Below, piece after piece: positions 1 through 8,215 of a stretch of 24,818 bases of DNA (its first letter is position 1; each line of letters begins with the position of its first letter). The position numbers and the translations under genes are program-made. Source of the stretch: an uncultured Bacteroidota bacterium. GTDB lineage: Bacteria > Bacteroidota > Bacteroidia > Bacteroidales > P3. A model generated the notes under the pieces. That model did no database searches and had not been told where the DNA came from. It saw nothing but the letters and a program-made list of their open reading frames with translations. The stretch is taken from assembly GCA_900545215.1 (NCBI GenBank), contig UQXW01000034.1, positions 1 to 24,818 of the forward strand, written 5' to 3'.

Positions 1-279
1 ACCCTCTTGACATATTACGGCAACCGACACAAAGTAAAAGTTGTAAGGAAGACTACCAACGAGGACATTATCTATACCTTAGACCTGAGCGATGCGAAGA
101 TATTGCAGGATAAAAGGCTGTATCTTCAACCGGGAGACTTGGTATATGTGGAACCGAATAAGAGTACGAAGGCTTTGACAACTCTGAACATACCTTTGAA
201 TACCATAACAAGCACTCTGTCTATTATAACTTCGATAGCTTCTGTTGCAGCCGTGATTGTTTCCTTGAACAATAAATAA
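1..279 (+). CDS. Polysaccharide export protein (Wza-like), C-terminal fragment
   Basis: The reading frame is open from base 1 to a TAA at 277-279, so only the last 92 codons are in the window. The visible part matches the end of the Bacteroidota outer-membrane polysaccharide export (Wza/Poly_export) family: a SLBB-like stretch (TYYGNRHKVKVVR, then an LQPGDLVYVEPNK motif) followed by a hydrophobic, Ser/Thr/Ile-rich C-terminal segment that could cross the outer membrane. In the family this protein forms the exit channel for capsule or exopolysaccharide. The wzc-type kinase gene starts 22 bases later on the same strand, the usual export-pair order, so the two are probably co-transcribed. Identity rests on the C-terminus and on the neighbour. 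Confidence 0.8.
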   Translation, partial: TLLTYYGNRHKVKVVRKTTNEDIIYTLDLSDAKILQDKRLYLQPGDLVYVEPNKSTKALTTLNIPLNTITSTLSIITSIASVAAVIVSLNNK

Positions 280-301
280 GATTATAAAGAAAAGCAGAAT
301 C

Positions 302-2791
302 ATGAATAACAATACCGTGAACGAAACCGTAGAAAAAGAGGAATCGAATATCAATCTGGCAGAATTGCTGCATAAAATGCTTGCCAAGTGGCATTGGTTT
401 GCCATTGCCATTGTCGTTGCAATGGTTGCAGCTTTCATCATAACGAAGTATTCCGTGCCTCAGTACGAAGCAACCGCCACATTGTTGATTAAAGATAACG
501 AAGGCTTGATGGGGCAGATGAATATGCTTAATAACGTTATCGGCAATAGAAGTCAAGTCAATTTTCAGAACGAAATAGGAACCATTCAGTCAATGACGAT
601 GGTTAAAAGAACCATCAAAGCACTCGGATTCTATACCACGTACTATTGTAAAGAGAATTTCAGATATGTGGATATTTATAAAGATGCTCCGTTCGAGGTA
701 GTGGTCGATCTTTATCAGTCTCAGCCGACAGGCGTAATGATAGAAGTGGAATTGGCAAACAAAAACGGTTGCGTCGTTTCATACGGTTCGAAGAACAATG
801 TGCCGGTTTATGATTATGCAGAGGATAAATTGTTGGAGAAAACCACAAGTGTTGGAGAGAGGAATGTCGCATTGAAATATGGCGAATGGTTTTCCAAAGA
901 CGGCATGAGGTTTAAGGTACAATTGAAAGACCCTGATAAATGGAATAATAATTACTCCAAAATCAGTTATGCCTTCATGATAAACGACTTGGACGCCGTA
1001 ACGAAAGAATTCAGTGCCACTCAGGTTGAACTCATCAACAAAGAGAGTTCGATTATATCTCTGAAATACAAACATCAAAACAAGCATAAGGCGGAGGACT
1101 TTGTGAACATGCTCTGCAAAGTCTATATCGACATGACTTTTGAAGAGAAAAATTACCTTAACATCAGCACTATCGAGTTTGTAAACTCGCAAATCGCTGC
1201 GATTTCCGACTCTTTGAATGTGGCAGAGAAGCGTCGTGAGGTGTTTCAACAAAATAACAACACTTTGAACCTGATGAATGATGCTGCTTATCTTTATGAA
1301 AGAGCAAACGACTTGGAAGTTCAACGTGCAGAAGCATACAGACAAAGAGCTTACTATAACGCTTTGGAAGAATACATCAACAAAGCGAACTTGGAAGACG
1401 GCATGGTAGTGCCATCGACCATGGGTATCCAAGACCCTATTCTCAACGGATTGGTTGAAACTTTGACGAAATTGGTTTTGGAAAGGCAAAGACTTTCGAC
1501 GACCCTCACTCCGAAGAGTCCTAAGATGAAAGAATTGTCATTGCAAATAGAAACAACACGAAACCAAATACAGGAAAACCTCCGTACCATAAAGAAACAA
1601 TCTGATATTACCGACAAAGAACTCAAACGACAAAAGAACCTTTTGCAGACGGAGATAGATAAATTGCCTACAACGCAAAGAAACATGATTAACTTGGAGA
1701 GGCAGTTCAAGTTCAATGACGAAATCTATAACTTCCTATACCAAAAACGAGCCGAAGCGGAGATTGCAAAGAATGCGGCACAACCTGACCACAAGTTGAT
1801 AGACAGTGCAAAGTATGCAGTCAAGGTTTATCCGAAAACGGCAATGAATTTCTTGATAGCTTTCTTATTGGGCTTGTTGGCTCCGGGCGGATATATATTT
1901 GTTCGCTACTGGATGAACAATACAATCGAAGGAAAAGACGACTTGGAGAGAATATCGTCCAACCATATCTTAGGGTATATTCCCGAGTTCCCTGCCAGAT
2001 ACAAAAGAATGATTGTTTTCAATCAACCGAGGTCTCAAATCACGGAGTCGTTCCGTTCTTTGAGAACGAACATCAAGTATCTACTGCAGGACGATAATGC
2101 ATCGGAGGGAAGAATTATTCTTACGACATCATCTCTTCCAAATGACGGAAAGACTTTGATAAGTTTGAACCTTGCATCCGTATTTTCCTTGAACGGAGCA
2201 AAGACATTGATAGCAGGTTACGACCTTCGCAAACCGAGACTTGCCAAGATATTCAATGTTAATGAACGTGCGGGTATTTCAACCTATCTGATAGGTAAAA
2301 CAAGTCTCGATGAGGTCTTGCAACATACCGAATTCCCTAACTTCGATGTGCTATGCTCCGGACCGGTACCGCCAAATCCATCGGAATTGGTGGACTCCGA
2401 AAAGAACAGAGAACTATTGAAAGAACTGCGAAAAAGATATGATTATATAATCTTGGACACACCTCCCGTATCTCTCATTGCGGACGCGCAATGCTTGGCA
2501 AAAGAAGCAGATGTCAACTTGTTTGTCGTTCGTAGCGGACAAACCGACAAAGGCGTATTGAAGATTTCTTTGACGGAACTCGAAGAAAGAAGCAATGTAA
2601 AGGTCAATTTCGTATTGAACGGCATACAAAACGCCATGCAGAAGTACGGTTATGGTTCAGGCAAAGGGTACGGATACGGCTATGGCTACGGTTACGGAAG
2701 CAAATATGGTTATGGCGGTTACGGCTATGGTTATTTTGAGGACGAACCAAGCAACGGAAAATCCGGGAAGAAGCACAAGAAAAGAATTTGA
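302..2791 (+). CDS. wzc: Wzc-type polysaccharide co-polymerase with cytoplasmic tyrosine kinase domain
   Basis: 829 residues. An inner-membrane protein that controls chain length and export of surface polysaccharide and autophosphorylates on tyrosines. Visible layout: N-terminal membrane helix about 31-49 (Wzz domain start), a long periplasmic part with a coiled-coil-rich GNVR region about 290-500, a second helix about 513-535 (FLIAFLLGLLAPGGYIF), then a BY-kinase domain with Walker A SSLPNDGKT (K617), Walker A' YDLRKP (640-645) and Walker B IILDTPP (D719). The C-terminus from residue 782 is a Gly-Tyr repeat with 12 tyrosines in about 30 residues, ending in an acidic patch and a Lys-rich tail. 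In this family such a tyrosine cluster is the autophosphorylation target. Kinase and membrane parts are fused in one chain, as in Proteobacterial Wzc. It follows the wza-like gene and is closed by a terminator at 2808-2842. Confidence 0.93.
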   Translation: MNNNTVNETVEKEESNINLAELLHKMLAKWHWFAIAIVVAMVAAFIITKYSVPQYEATATLLIKDNEGLMGQMNMLNNVIGNRSQVNFQNEIGTIQSMTMVKRTIKALGFYTTYYCKENFRYVDIYKDAPFEVVVDLYQSQPTGVMIEVELANKNGCVVSYGSKNNVPVYDYAEDKLLEKTTSVGERNVALKYGEWFSKDGMRFKVQLKDPDKWNNNYSKISYAFMINDLDAVTKEFSATQVELINKESSIISLKYKHQNKHKAEDFVNMLCKVYIDMTFEEKNYLNISTIEFVNSQIAAISDSLNVAEKRREVFQQNNNTLNLMNDAAYLYERANDLEVQRAEAYRQRAYYNALEEYINKANLEDGMVVPSTMGIQDPILNGLVETLTKLVLERQRLSTTLTPKSPKMKELSLQIETTRNQIQENLRTIKKQSDITDKELKRQKNLLQTEIDKLPTTQRNMINLERQFKFNDEIYNFLYQKRAEAEIAKNAAQPDHKLIDSAKYAVKVYPKTAMNFLIAFLLGLLAPGGYIFVRYWMNNTIEGKDDLERISSNHILGYIPEFPARYKRMIVFNQPRSQITESFRSLRTNIKYLLQDDNASEGRIILTTSSLPNDGKTLISLNLASVFSLNGAKTLIAGYDLRKPRLAKIFNVNERAGISTYLIGKTSLDEVLQHTEFPNFDVLCSGPVPPNPSELVDSEKNRELLKELRKRYDYIILDTPPVSLIADAQCLAKEADVNLFVVRSGQTDKGVLKISLTELEERSNVKVNFVLNGIQNAMQKYGYGSGKGYGYGYGYGYGSKYGYGGYGYGYFEDEPSNGKSGKKHKKRI

Positions 2792-2807
2792 TTTTTATTT
2801 ATATCGG

Positions 2808-2842
2808 GATTTGCGGGCATTGAAGTCCGCAAATCTTTTTTT
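2808..2842 (+). terminator. Rho-independent terminator after the export/kinase operon
   Basis: Perfect 9-bp stem: GATTTGCGG at 2808-2816 pairs with CCGCAAATC at 2827-2835, with a 10-nt loop, followed by a run of seven T (2836-2842). It lies 17 nt after the wzc stop and only 7 nt before the ATG of the radical SAM gene. That gene must therefore be read by leakage through this terminator or from a promoter not recognised here. Confidence 0.9.
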
Positions 2843-2848
2843 GCAAAT

Positions 2849-3841
2849 ATGAGACATTACAACATACCCGTATTTATCCCTGAATTGGCTTGTCCCAACC
2901 AATGTATTTATTGCAATCAAAGACATATCTCCGGACAACTCGAACCTGTCTCAACGGCACAGGTTCGTGATATAATCGACCGGCATTTGAAAAGCTTCAA
3001 ACACCCTTGCGAAGTGGAACTTGCCTTTTTTGGCGGCAGTTTCACCGGATTGAAACTATCCGAACAAGAGGAATACCTTGCAACAGTACAACCCTACATA
3101 AAACAAGGCTCGATAAGCAGCATAAGACTATCGACCCGCCCGGATTACATAGACACGGAAATTCTTGAACTGTTGAAACGATACAATGTAAAGACGATAG
3201 AGTTGGGAGCCCAATCCCTTTGCGACGAAGTTCTGCAATATTGCGAACGCGGACACAGCGTAAAAGATGTGGAAGCCGCCTCCGCAATGATAAAGACCTG
3301 CGGTTTTGCATTGGGACTTCAAATGATGGTCGGCTTGCCTCTCGATACGCCCGAACGTTCCAAGCAAACAGCTTTGAAAATAATCGAACTCGGAGCCGAC
3401 AACACCCGTATTTATCCCACCCTTGTGATAAAACACACCAAGTTGGCAGAACTTTACCAAGCAGGATTGTATGAACCGTTGAGCCTTACCGAAGCGGTGG
3501 AACGCACGGCGGAGATTTACAAAATCTTCATGGCAAACGGCATAAACATTCTGCGGGTCGGCTTGCACCCGAGCGAGGGATTGATTAGTGGAACCGACCT
3601 TGTCGCAGGGCCTTTCCACGTATCCTTCCGCGAACTCGTCCTAAGCAGAATATGGCTTGAAAGACTGCAATCCTTACCTGAAGATTGCACCTCCATAAGG
3701 CTCAATCCCAAAGATGTAAATTACGCAATCGGATACAAAGCCTGCAATCGCAAGCTCTTGAAAGCCGCAAACAGAGAAATCGAACTCATACAAGACAACA
3801 CCATTGCACGAGACGCATTCGCCATAAACCATGCCCGCTGA
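2849..3841 (+). CDS. Radical SAM protein of the Elp3-like superfamily
   Basis: 330 residues. The radical SAM cluster motif CPNQCIYC supplies the CxxxCxxC cysteines C15, C19 and C22 for a [4Fe-4S] cluster, which cleaves S-adenosylmethionine. Next come the family motifs AFFGGSFTG (about 58-67), SIRLSTRPDYI (about 91-101), TIELGAQS (about 115-122) and GLQMMVGLP (about 156-164), which match the Elp3/MiaB core. The protein ends after the core and has no GNAT acetyltransferase domain, unlike true Elp3, so tRNA-wobble modification should not be assumed. Such short homologues are common in Bacteroidota and Firmicutes genomes and their substrate is unknown to me. It starts 7 nt after a terminator and converges on crcB, so its transcription is probably separate from the wzc operon. 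Confidence 0.85.
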   Translation: MRHYNIPVFIPELACPNQCIYCNQRHISGQLEPVSTAQVRDIIDRHLKSFKHPCEVELAFFGGSFTGLKLSEQEEYLATVQPYIKQGSISSIRLSTRPDYIDTEILELLKRYNVKTIELGAQSLCDEVLQYCERGHSVKDVEAASAMIKTCGFALGLQMMVGLPLDTPERSKQTALKIIELGADNTRIYPTLVIKHTKLAELYQAGLYEPLSLTEAVERTAEIYKIFMANGINILRVGLHPSEGLISGTDLVAGPFHVSFRELVLSRIWLERLQSLPEDCTSIRLNPKDVNYAIGYKACNRKLLKAANREIELIQDNTIARDAFAINHAR

Positions 3842-4023
3842 AAAGGAAAACGGGTATCATTACTGTAATCCGACCAAACAGAGAATGCGATTATGTATTC
3901 AATCTGCTCATCATATAATAACGATAACACTAAGCACCGTCTCGTTCAAAGGGTTTCAAGAGACCTATTTTCTCATAGTACCTCGATGTTTTGGCAGAAA
4001 CATTGTCGATTATGTCGCTTCCC

Positions 4024-4404
4024 TTAAAGAATATATTTCATCGCATACATGCCGCAGGCTGTCGCCGTAAGACAGATGAACAAAGACAACCCCACGTAAA
4101 TTAACGCCATGCCGTAATTTCCGCAACGCAAAAACTCCAAACACTCTGCCGAAAATGTCGAAAAAGTAGTGAAGCCTCCGCAAAATCCGCTGACCAAAAA
4201 CAATTTCCAAAGCTCCGAAGGTTGCTTGGCAAACCACGCAGCAAAAACGCCTATGCACAAACAACCGATGAAATTCGCAATCAACGTATGTATAGGCAAA
4301 GCGTGAAACCTCGTTTGACCGGTTGAGAATATCAAGGATACAAAATACCTGCACAAACAGCCCAAGCCACCGCCTGCAAATACCATAATAAACTTCCAAA
4401 CCAT
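4024..4404 (-). CDS. crcB: Fluoride ion channel CrcB/FluC
   Basis: 126 residues, four predicted membrane helices, the usual size of one FluC subunit. These proteins work as dual-topology dimers that let cytoplasmic fluoride escape. Family signatures seen: the N-terminal GGGLGCLCRY, THTLIANFIG-type helix 2 (TLIANFIGCLCIG) and GFCGGFTTFSTF in helix 3, which carries the conserved phenylalanines and threonines of the fluoride pore. The frame can start at a GTG at 4410, but the ATG at 4404 (MVWKF) fits the family better and is used here. A TACGTTTG box lies 35 nt upstream. I looked for a fluoride riboswitch in the 5' region and did not see one. The gene converges with the radical SAM gene, with a 182-nt gap holding no clear feature. 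Confidence 0.92.
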   Translation of the reverse strand: MVWKFIMVFAGGGLGCLCRYFVSLIFSTGQTRFHALPIHTLIANFIGCLCIGVFAAWFAKQPSELWKLFLVSGFCGGFTTFSTFSAECLEFLRCGNYGMALIYVGLSLFICLTATACGMYAMKYIL

Positions 4405-4438
4405 AAGCACAACTTTTTCAATCCTTCACTTCTTTCTG

Positions 4439-4446
4439 CAAACGTA
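4439..4446 (-). promoter_or_regulatory. Putative -7 box (TACGTTTG) for crcB
   Basis: On the minus strand the octamer TACGTTTG matches the Bacteroidota -7 consensus TAnnTTTG. It ends about 35 nt before the crcB ATG. No TTTG is present at the expected -33 distance, so this is a half-match only. Confidence 0.4.
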
Positions 4447-4589
4447 AGTTTTGCTGTCATCGTGTCCGATATTATCGTTTTATTCAAAGCAATGAGGAAT
4501 GACAAAACTCCGATTTGCCGCCTCCGATTATCCCGCCGACAAAGCCGACCTCTTCCGTCGTAAACCCCTTACCCGATACCCGCTTACTA

Positions 4590-4664
4590 TTTCGCCGTTC
4601 GGTTGAAATGAAACGGCGAAAGGAAAAATTAAAGCGGCGTTTCGTGAAATTCTTTCGGTGTTTT
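4590..4664. repeat. Dispersed GAAACGCCG hairpin repeat, copy A
   Basis: TTTCGCCGTT at 4590-4599 pairs perfectly with AACGGCGAAA at 4612-4621 around a 12-nt loop. A second, degenerate unit follows (GCGGCGTTTCGTGAAATTCT then TTTCGGTGTTTT). Read on the minus strand, this copy lines up with copy B (14945-14984), but with about 18 extra bases in the middle. Shared core: AATGAAACGSCG. Confidence 0.65.
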
Positions 4665-4790
4665 AATATCGACGAATAGGCGGAAGAATTTCATGGAACG
4701 ATAACACCGATGATGCCTGCGAACACGTGGAGAAAGCAGGGTGCCGTCTGAAATATGCTTATCTCGGCAGAATAGCCGGAATTGTTCGTT

Positions 4791-5486
4791 TCAGCGGAGT
4801 ATATCTTCCCAAAAACCTGAGATGTCTTCTCTTTTGAGGTTTCTCCTTTGCTGTTGCTTCACGGGAAATTCTTCCACGTATGTCGGAGGAGCGTCGGGAG
4901 CGGTGTAAGTTTCGTACAGTATGGCTGTTGCGACAAATTTGCCCTTTTTATATTCCCATCTGTGATAGACGTATTCCGCAGCGGAACTTCTTTCAGAAGA
5001 AAATATACACTTTTGCTTTGTGCAGATGGTCGGATTTGCTATTTCGATGAATGATGGCGAATGTATGAATTTTGCTTTCGCATTATCCCAAACATAGCAA
5101 TCGTAACGTGAAAGTTGCTGATTGCCGAACAATCCGAGAGGGATAAGCAAATCCTTATGCCCGTCGAAGTTCGCATCTTGCAAAGTGTATTTCGTTTCTC
5201 TCATGTCGGAATATGCTTCGTAGTCTTCTGGATAGCGATAATTTATTGTTTGAACGGTTTTATCGTTCTCCCGTATGCCTATCTTCAATCCGCCTTCAAC
5301 GGTGGAAACATCGAGTTTGAAAGCATGTTTAGCGAAAGAGGTTGCATGCTTTGCAACCTCTTTCGTTGTTTTATCCGATTGTTCGTTGTTATTCCTGCAA
5401 CCAAGGCATAACATCAAGCCTGCGACAATCAACAGTTCGGTCAGCCCTACAAAGGATTTCGACCTTGCATTCGATGAAAGTTCCAT
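4791..5486 (-). CDS. Putative surface lipoprotein with a DxNxDGxxD motif, unrecognised family
   Basis: 231 residues. Charged N-terminus, a hydrophobic stretch (LTELLIVAGLMLCLGC) and a lipobox with C30 as the likely lipidated cysteine, so it should be an outer-membrane or surface lipoprotein. Residues 104-112 read DANFDGHKD, the DxNxDGxxD calcium-loop pattern seen in XAC2610-like and VCBS/FG-GAP proteins; the surrounding LQDANFDGHKDLLIP resembles the former, but I cannot assign the family firmly. After the lipobox there is an imperfect peptide repeat (AKHATSF / AKHAFKL) encoded by a 14-bp DNA inverted repeat at 5333-5365. The gene begins only 5 nt after the T9SS adhesin stop, so the two are almost certainly translated from one transcript and may work at the same surface. 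Confidence 0.75.
   Translation of the reverse strand: MELSSNARSKSFVGLTELLIVAGLMLCLGCRNNNEQSDKTTKEVAKHATSFAKHAFKLDVSTVEGGLKIGIRENDKTVQTINYRYPEDYEAYSDMRETKYTLQDANFDGHKDLLIPLGLFGNQQLSRYDCYVWDNAKAKFIHSPSFIEIANPTICTKQKCIFSSERSSAAEYVYHRWEYKKGKFVATAILYETYTAPDAPPTYVEEFPVKQQQRRNLKREDISGFWEDILR
5333..5365 (-). repeat. 14-bp perfect inverted repeat inside the lipoprotein coding sequence
   Basis: CGAAAGAGGTTGCA (5333-5346) and TGCAACCTCTTTCG (5352-5365) are perfect reverse complements around a 5-nt loop. The repeat lies roughly 10 to 21 codons after the lipobox cysteine, in the linker. It would form a very stable mRNA hairpin early in the gene, yet keeps the frame open. It may be a translation control element or a hairpin insertion; the sequence alone cannot decide. 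Confidence 0.7.
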
Positions 5487-5491
5487 TCTCT

Positions 5492-8215
5492 TTATCGGAT
5501 AAGCATTATCGAACCCGTTTTGTCATATACCTTCGAATTACCTGCCCTTCGATATTGCAGTCTGTAAACATAGGTTCCTTGCGGACAGTCTTTATCTTTG
5601 TAAGTTCCGTCCCAGCCGAGGAGGTCTGCAAGATTAGGAATGACGCCGCAGGTAAGGTGCTTCTCATGTACGGAAAAGAGCCTTGTGCCTTGTCTGTTGA
5701 ATATCTCGAAGTGTACATCTTCCAAGTTATTGAGGGAGGTGAAGAAAATCTTGTCGTTCACTCCGTCTCCGTTAGGGGAGAAAGCATTCGGCATCCACAC
5801 TGCGAACAATTCGACAGGCACCTTCATCGAAGTTGTATCGGAACAACCTATTTTATTGAAGCTTATCAACTGAATACCTACGGAATCCACGCTTAAATCA
5901 TTGAATGAATATGTAACGGAACGAGCTTCGGAACTTCCTCCGTCGGAGAAAGTCCAAGATGAAGTGGAGGCATTGGGCGATACATCGGAAACGGATAACA
6001 CAGGATTGTCCACATCGACGTAGGAAGGGGTAACCGATATGGTTGCTTCAGGGTATTGATACACCGTAACGGTAACCTGTTTATCCGTATGGCAACCCGT
6101 CTCGCCGTAACCGCTCATCGTGTAGGTCGTCGTTTGTTGAGGCATTGCGGCAAGCGGCGTTGTAACCTTCTCCGGAGACAGACTCTCATCAGGAGGATTG
6201 GCAGTCCAACTGTATTCCACTGCCCCTTCGCCTATCAAATCAACGCTTTCACCGGGGCATATCTCCTTTTTGGAAACAGATGCCTGCGGATCGATGACGG
6301 ATATTTCAAGGCTGTCGTATGCCATACAGCCGACAGATGTTCTGGCAATAAGATATACCACCGTATCTTGTGTAGGTGCAAAGTCCAAAACCGCACTCGG
6401 AGAAGGATTTCTCATGACAGGCGGATTGGAAGGACGGGTGAATGTCCATTCAAAGGCTTCTGCGTTGCCTGTTGCATCGGAAGCTGTTATCAAAGCCCTG
6501 TCTCCCATACATAGCTTCGTCGCTCCGTCCAACGTAACTTCCGGAAAGGCTTCCACTTTAACCTCTATGCTGTCTGTTCTGTAATATCCTGTTGCTTCAT
6601 TCATCACTCTGACGACGTACTTCGTATCTTCCACTATCTGTTCCTCGAAAGTGGCTCCTCTGTTTATCGGCTCATCGGCTTCCGGATCCTGATCCGAGTG
6701 CCACCATTCGTAAAGAAGTTCGATTCCTTCGTCATCGGGAGAAGTGGCGGTTATGGATGCAGTTTCTCCAACGCAGATTTTCTCCTCTGCGGTCAAGACC
6801 AAGGAAGGTACTTTCGGAATAATCACCTGCTTTGTCTCTGCTTTCTCGCAATAAACGACCTCTTCAGCCTCAGGCGATTCGGAACTCCTTACGGTACGGG
6901 TATAGGTGTATTCCCCATCGTTGGCGTATGTGTGTATCAACTGCGTAAGCGACCCGTTATTGTCATATTCGAACTCCGTGGAAGGATTATCCGCCGCATT
7001 GACAACCACCCATTTGTTGGTCTCATACTGTATCTGTATCGGCGTTGTACCGTCTCCGAAATCATATTGTTGCCAATAAAGCGGCGCTCCCGACTGTTGT
7101 ACATCGCTTACGGAAAATACAGCCCGTCCTGCAGGATCTTCAGCCGTCGGTTCGATAACTTGCAAGTTGAATATCGGACGAATATCTACAACTTTCGTCT
7201 TGATGTATGCAACACAATTCGGTCTGGTTGTTTGGGTTCGAGGAGATACCAACTTAACAGCATAATACTTTTCCAAATCATCGCCCATCATGGCATTGCT
7301 TACGATTAAATCCTGCTCAGTACCGAGAGCCTCAGCATTTTCTTCAATATCCGCCAAAGCATCTTGACTTGTTACCCATGATTGATCAGCCGGTATTTCA
7401 AACCATTTGTATTCCGAAAAGCCTGCAGGAGCGGAAGCAACGGTTACAGTATCTCCATTACCGGCACAACCCGGTACGGAAATCAAAGCAGGTTCTGCTT
7501 TTGCTGTTACATAACCATATCCCCAATGAGCATAGTATTCACATACTGAAATTCTGAACCGTATTGTTACTCTGTCACCGACATATTTGGCAAGGTTTAT
7601 CTTGATTTGTTGCCATTCACTCCATACAACTGCATCATAGCCTGTTCCTTGTTGATGCCATATACTTGGATATTGGGTTACCAAGTTGGTATTACCTACC
7701 TGTTCAAAAAAAGCACAATCATCAACAAGGGTATTGGTCATACCACTTGAATTATGCGACATAACATCAATTTGAAAAGTCGGATTGATATATCCTTCGT
7801 GTCCGGGGGCTTGAAGAACCATTGCATAATTAAACGTTAAAAGGCAATTCTCGCTCGATACCTCCATTGTATATTGCAAGCCTGCCCAACCGGTAGTATT
7901 GTAATTTTCATTCTTCAATTTAACCGAACGAATATATCCGTCAGGTATCTTCCTTAACCCATTACCGGTATTCGGATCTGTTTCTGTTGTATTGGTATTT
8001 ATTGTAAAGATAGGACCGTTAGCATCTGATACACCTGCAGGGTCATTATGGTATTGTACAGAACCCCAATTCCAATTAGGTGCAGTAGCAGAACTACCAT
8101 CATAACTTCCGGTCATTGCTTTCCATCCAAGAAAGCCTTGCGAAAAATCCAAACCATCGCCTCGTAAAGCGTCAAAGCCACCCTGCGAGTAAAGTCCGAA
8201 AGGAAGCAGGTTCAA
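5492..8215 (-). CDS. Large type IX secretion cargo with PKD/Ig-like repeats and CHU_C C-terminal domain (signal peptide out of frame)
   Basis: At least 907 residues of secreted surface protein. The last 100 residues match the T9SS type B/gliding-motility C-terminal domain (CHU_C): PNAFSPNGDGVND, FEIFNRQGTRLF, GWDGTYKDK, PQGTYVYRLQY and a final LIR. In the family this domain targets the protein through the type IX machinery. Before it come a beta-rich N-terminal domain (about 1-240), a PKD-like domain (YDFGDGT, about 390) and several Ig-like units opening with ICVGE, LCMGDRA or ICPGESV. The open frame has no ATG in this part: it begins with TTG at 8215, inside the hydrophobic core of a signal peptide ending at LYSQ. 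An ATG with a Lys-rich start lies upstream in another frame (8301). A frameshift is therefore likely, unless an unusual start is used. It lies about 50 nt after mutS2 and 5 nt before the lipoprotein gene. Confidence 0.88.
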   Translation of the reverse strand: MNLLPFGLYSQGGFDALRGDGLDFSQGFLGWKAMTGSYDGSSATAPNWNWGSVQYHNDPAGVSDANGPIFTINTNTTETDPNTGNGLRKIPDGYIRSVKLKNENYNTTGWAGLQYTMEVSSENCLLTFNYAMVLQAPGHEGYINPTFQIDVMSHNSSGMTNTLVDDCAFFEQVGNTNLVTQYPSIWHQQGTGYDAVVWSEWQQIKINLAKYVGDRVTIRFRISVCEYYAHWGYGYVTAKAEPALISVPGCAGNGDTVTVASAPAGFSEYKWFEIPADQSWVTSQDALADIEENAEALGTEQDLIVSNAMMGDDLEKYYAVKLVSPRTQTTRPNCVAYIKTKVVDIRPIFNLQVIEPTAEDPAGRAVFSVSDVQQSGAPLYWQQYDFGDGTTPIQIQYETNKWVVVNAADNPSTEFEYDNNGSLTQLIHTYANDGEYTYTRTVRSSESPEAEEVVYCEKAETKQVIIPKVPSLVLTAEEKICVGETASITATSPDDEGIELLYEWWHSDQDPEADEPINRGATFEEQIVEDTKYVVRVMNEATGYYRTDSIEVKVEAFPEVTLDGATKLCMGDRALITASDATGNAEAFEWTFTRPSNPPVMRNPSPSAVLDFAPTQDTVVYLIARTSVGCMAYDSLEISVIDPQASVSKKEICPGESVDLIGEGAVEYSWTANPPDESLSPEKVTTPLAAMPQQTTTYTMSGYGETGCHTDKQVTVTVYQYPEATISVTPSYVDVDNPVLSVSDVSPNASTSSWTFSDGGSSEARSVTYSFNDLSVDSVGIQLISFNKIGCSDTTSMKVPVELFAVWMPNAFSPNGDGVNDKIFFTSLNNLEDVHFEIFNRQGTRLFSVHEKHLTCGVIPNLADLLGWDGTYKDKDCPQGTYVYRLQYRRAGNSKVYDKTGSIMLIR

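Larger units (their letters stand above)
4405..4790. other. Gene-free stretch between crcB and the lipoprotein gene
   Basis: 386 bases with no convincing reading frame on either strand. The crcB side holds the putative promoter box, and the middle holds copy A of the GAAACGCCG hairpin repeat (4590-4664). The rest (4665-4790), just downstream of the lipoprotein stop, shows no gene, RNA signature or T-run terminator. The repeat hairpin may serve as the 3' end of the lipoprotein transcript. Confidence 0.6.

Noticed and set aside
779..1489. 236-codon minus-strand frame opposite wzc
   Set aside because: It is antisense to a clearly recognised Wzc domain region, with no promoter or protein family signature; a shadow frame.
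3842..4023. Terminator or small gene between the radical SAM gene and crcB
   Set aside because: Only a weak ATGTTT/AAACAT dyad is visible, with no T-run and no coding-like frame.
4405..4560. Fluoride riboswitch upstream of crcB
   Set aside because: I looked for the conserved crcB-motif blocks on the minus strand and did not find them.
6698..7309. 203-codon plus-strand frame opposite the T9SS protein
   Set aside because: Peptide is Cys/Arg/Phe rich without family motifs, and the opposite strand has convincing PKD/Ig repeats.
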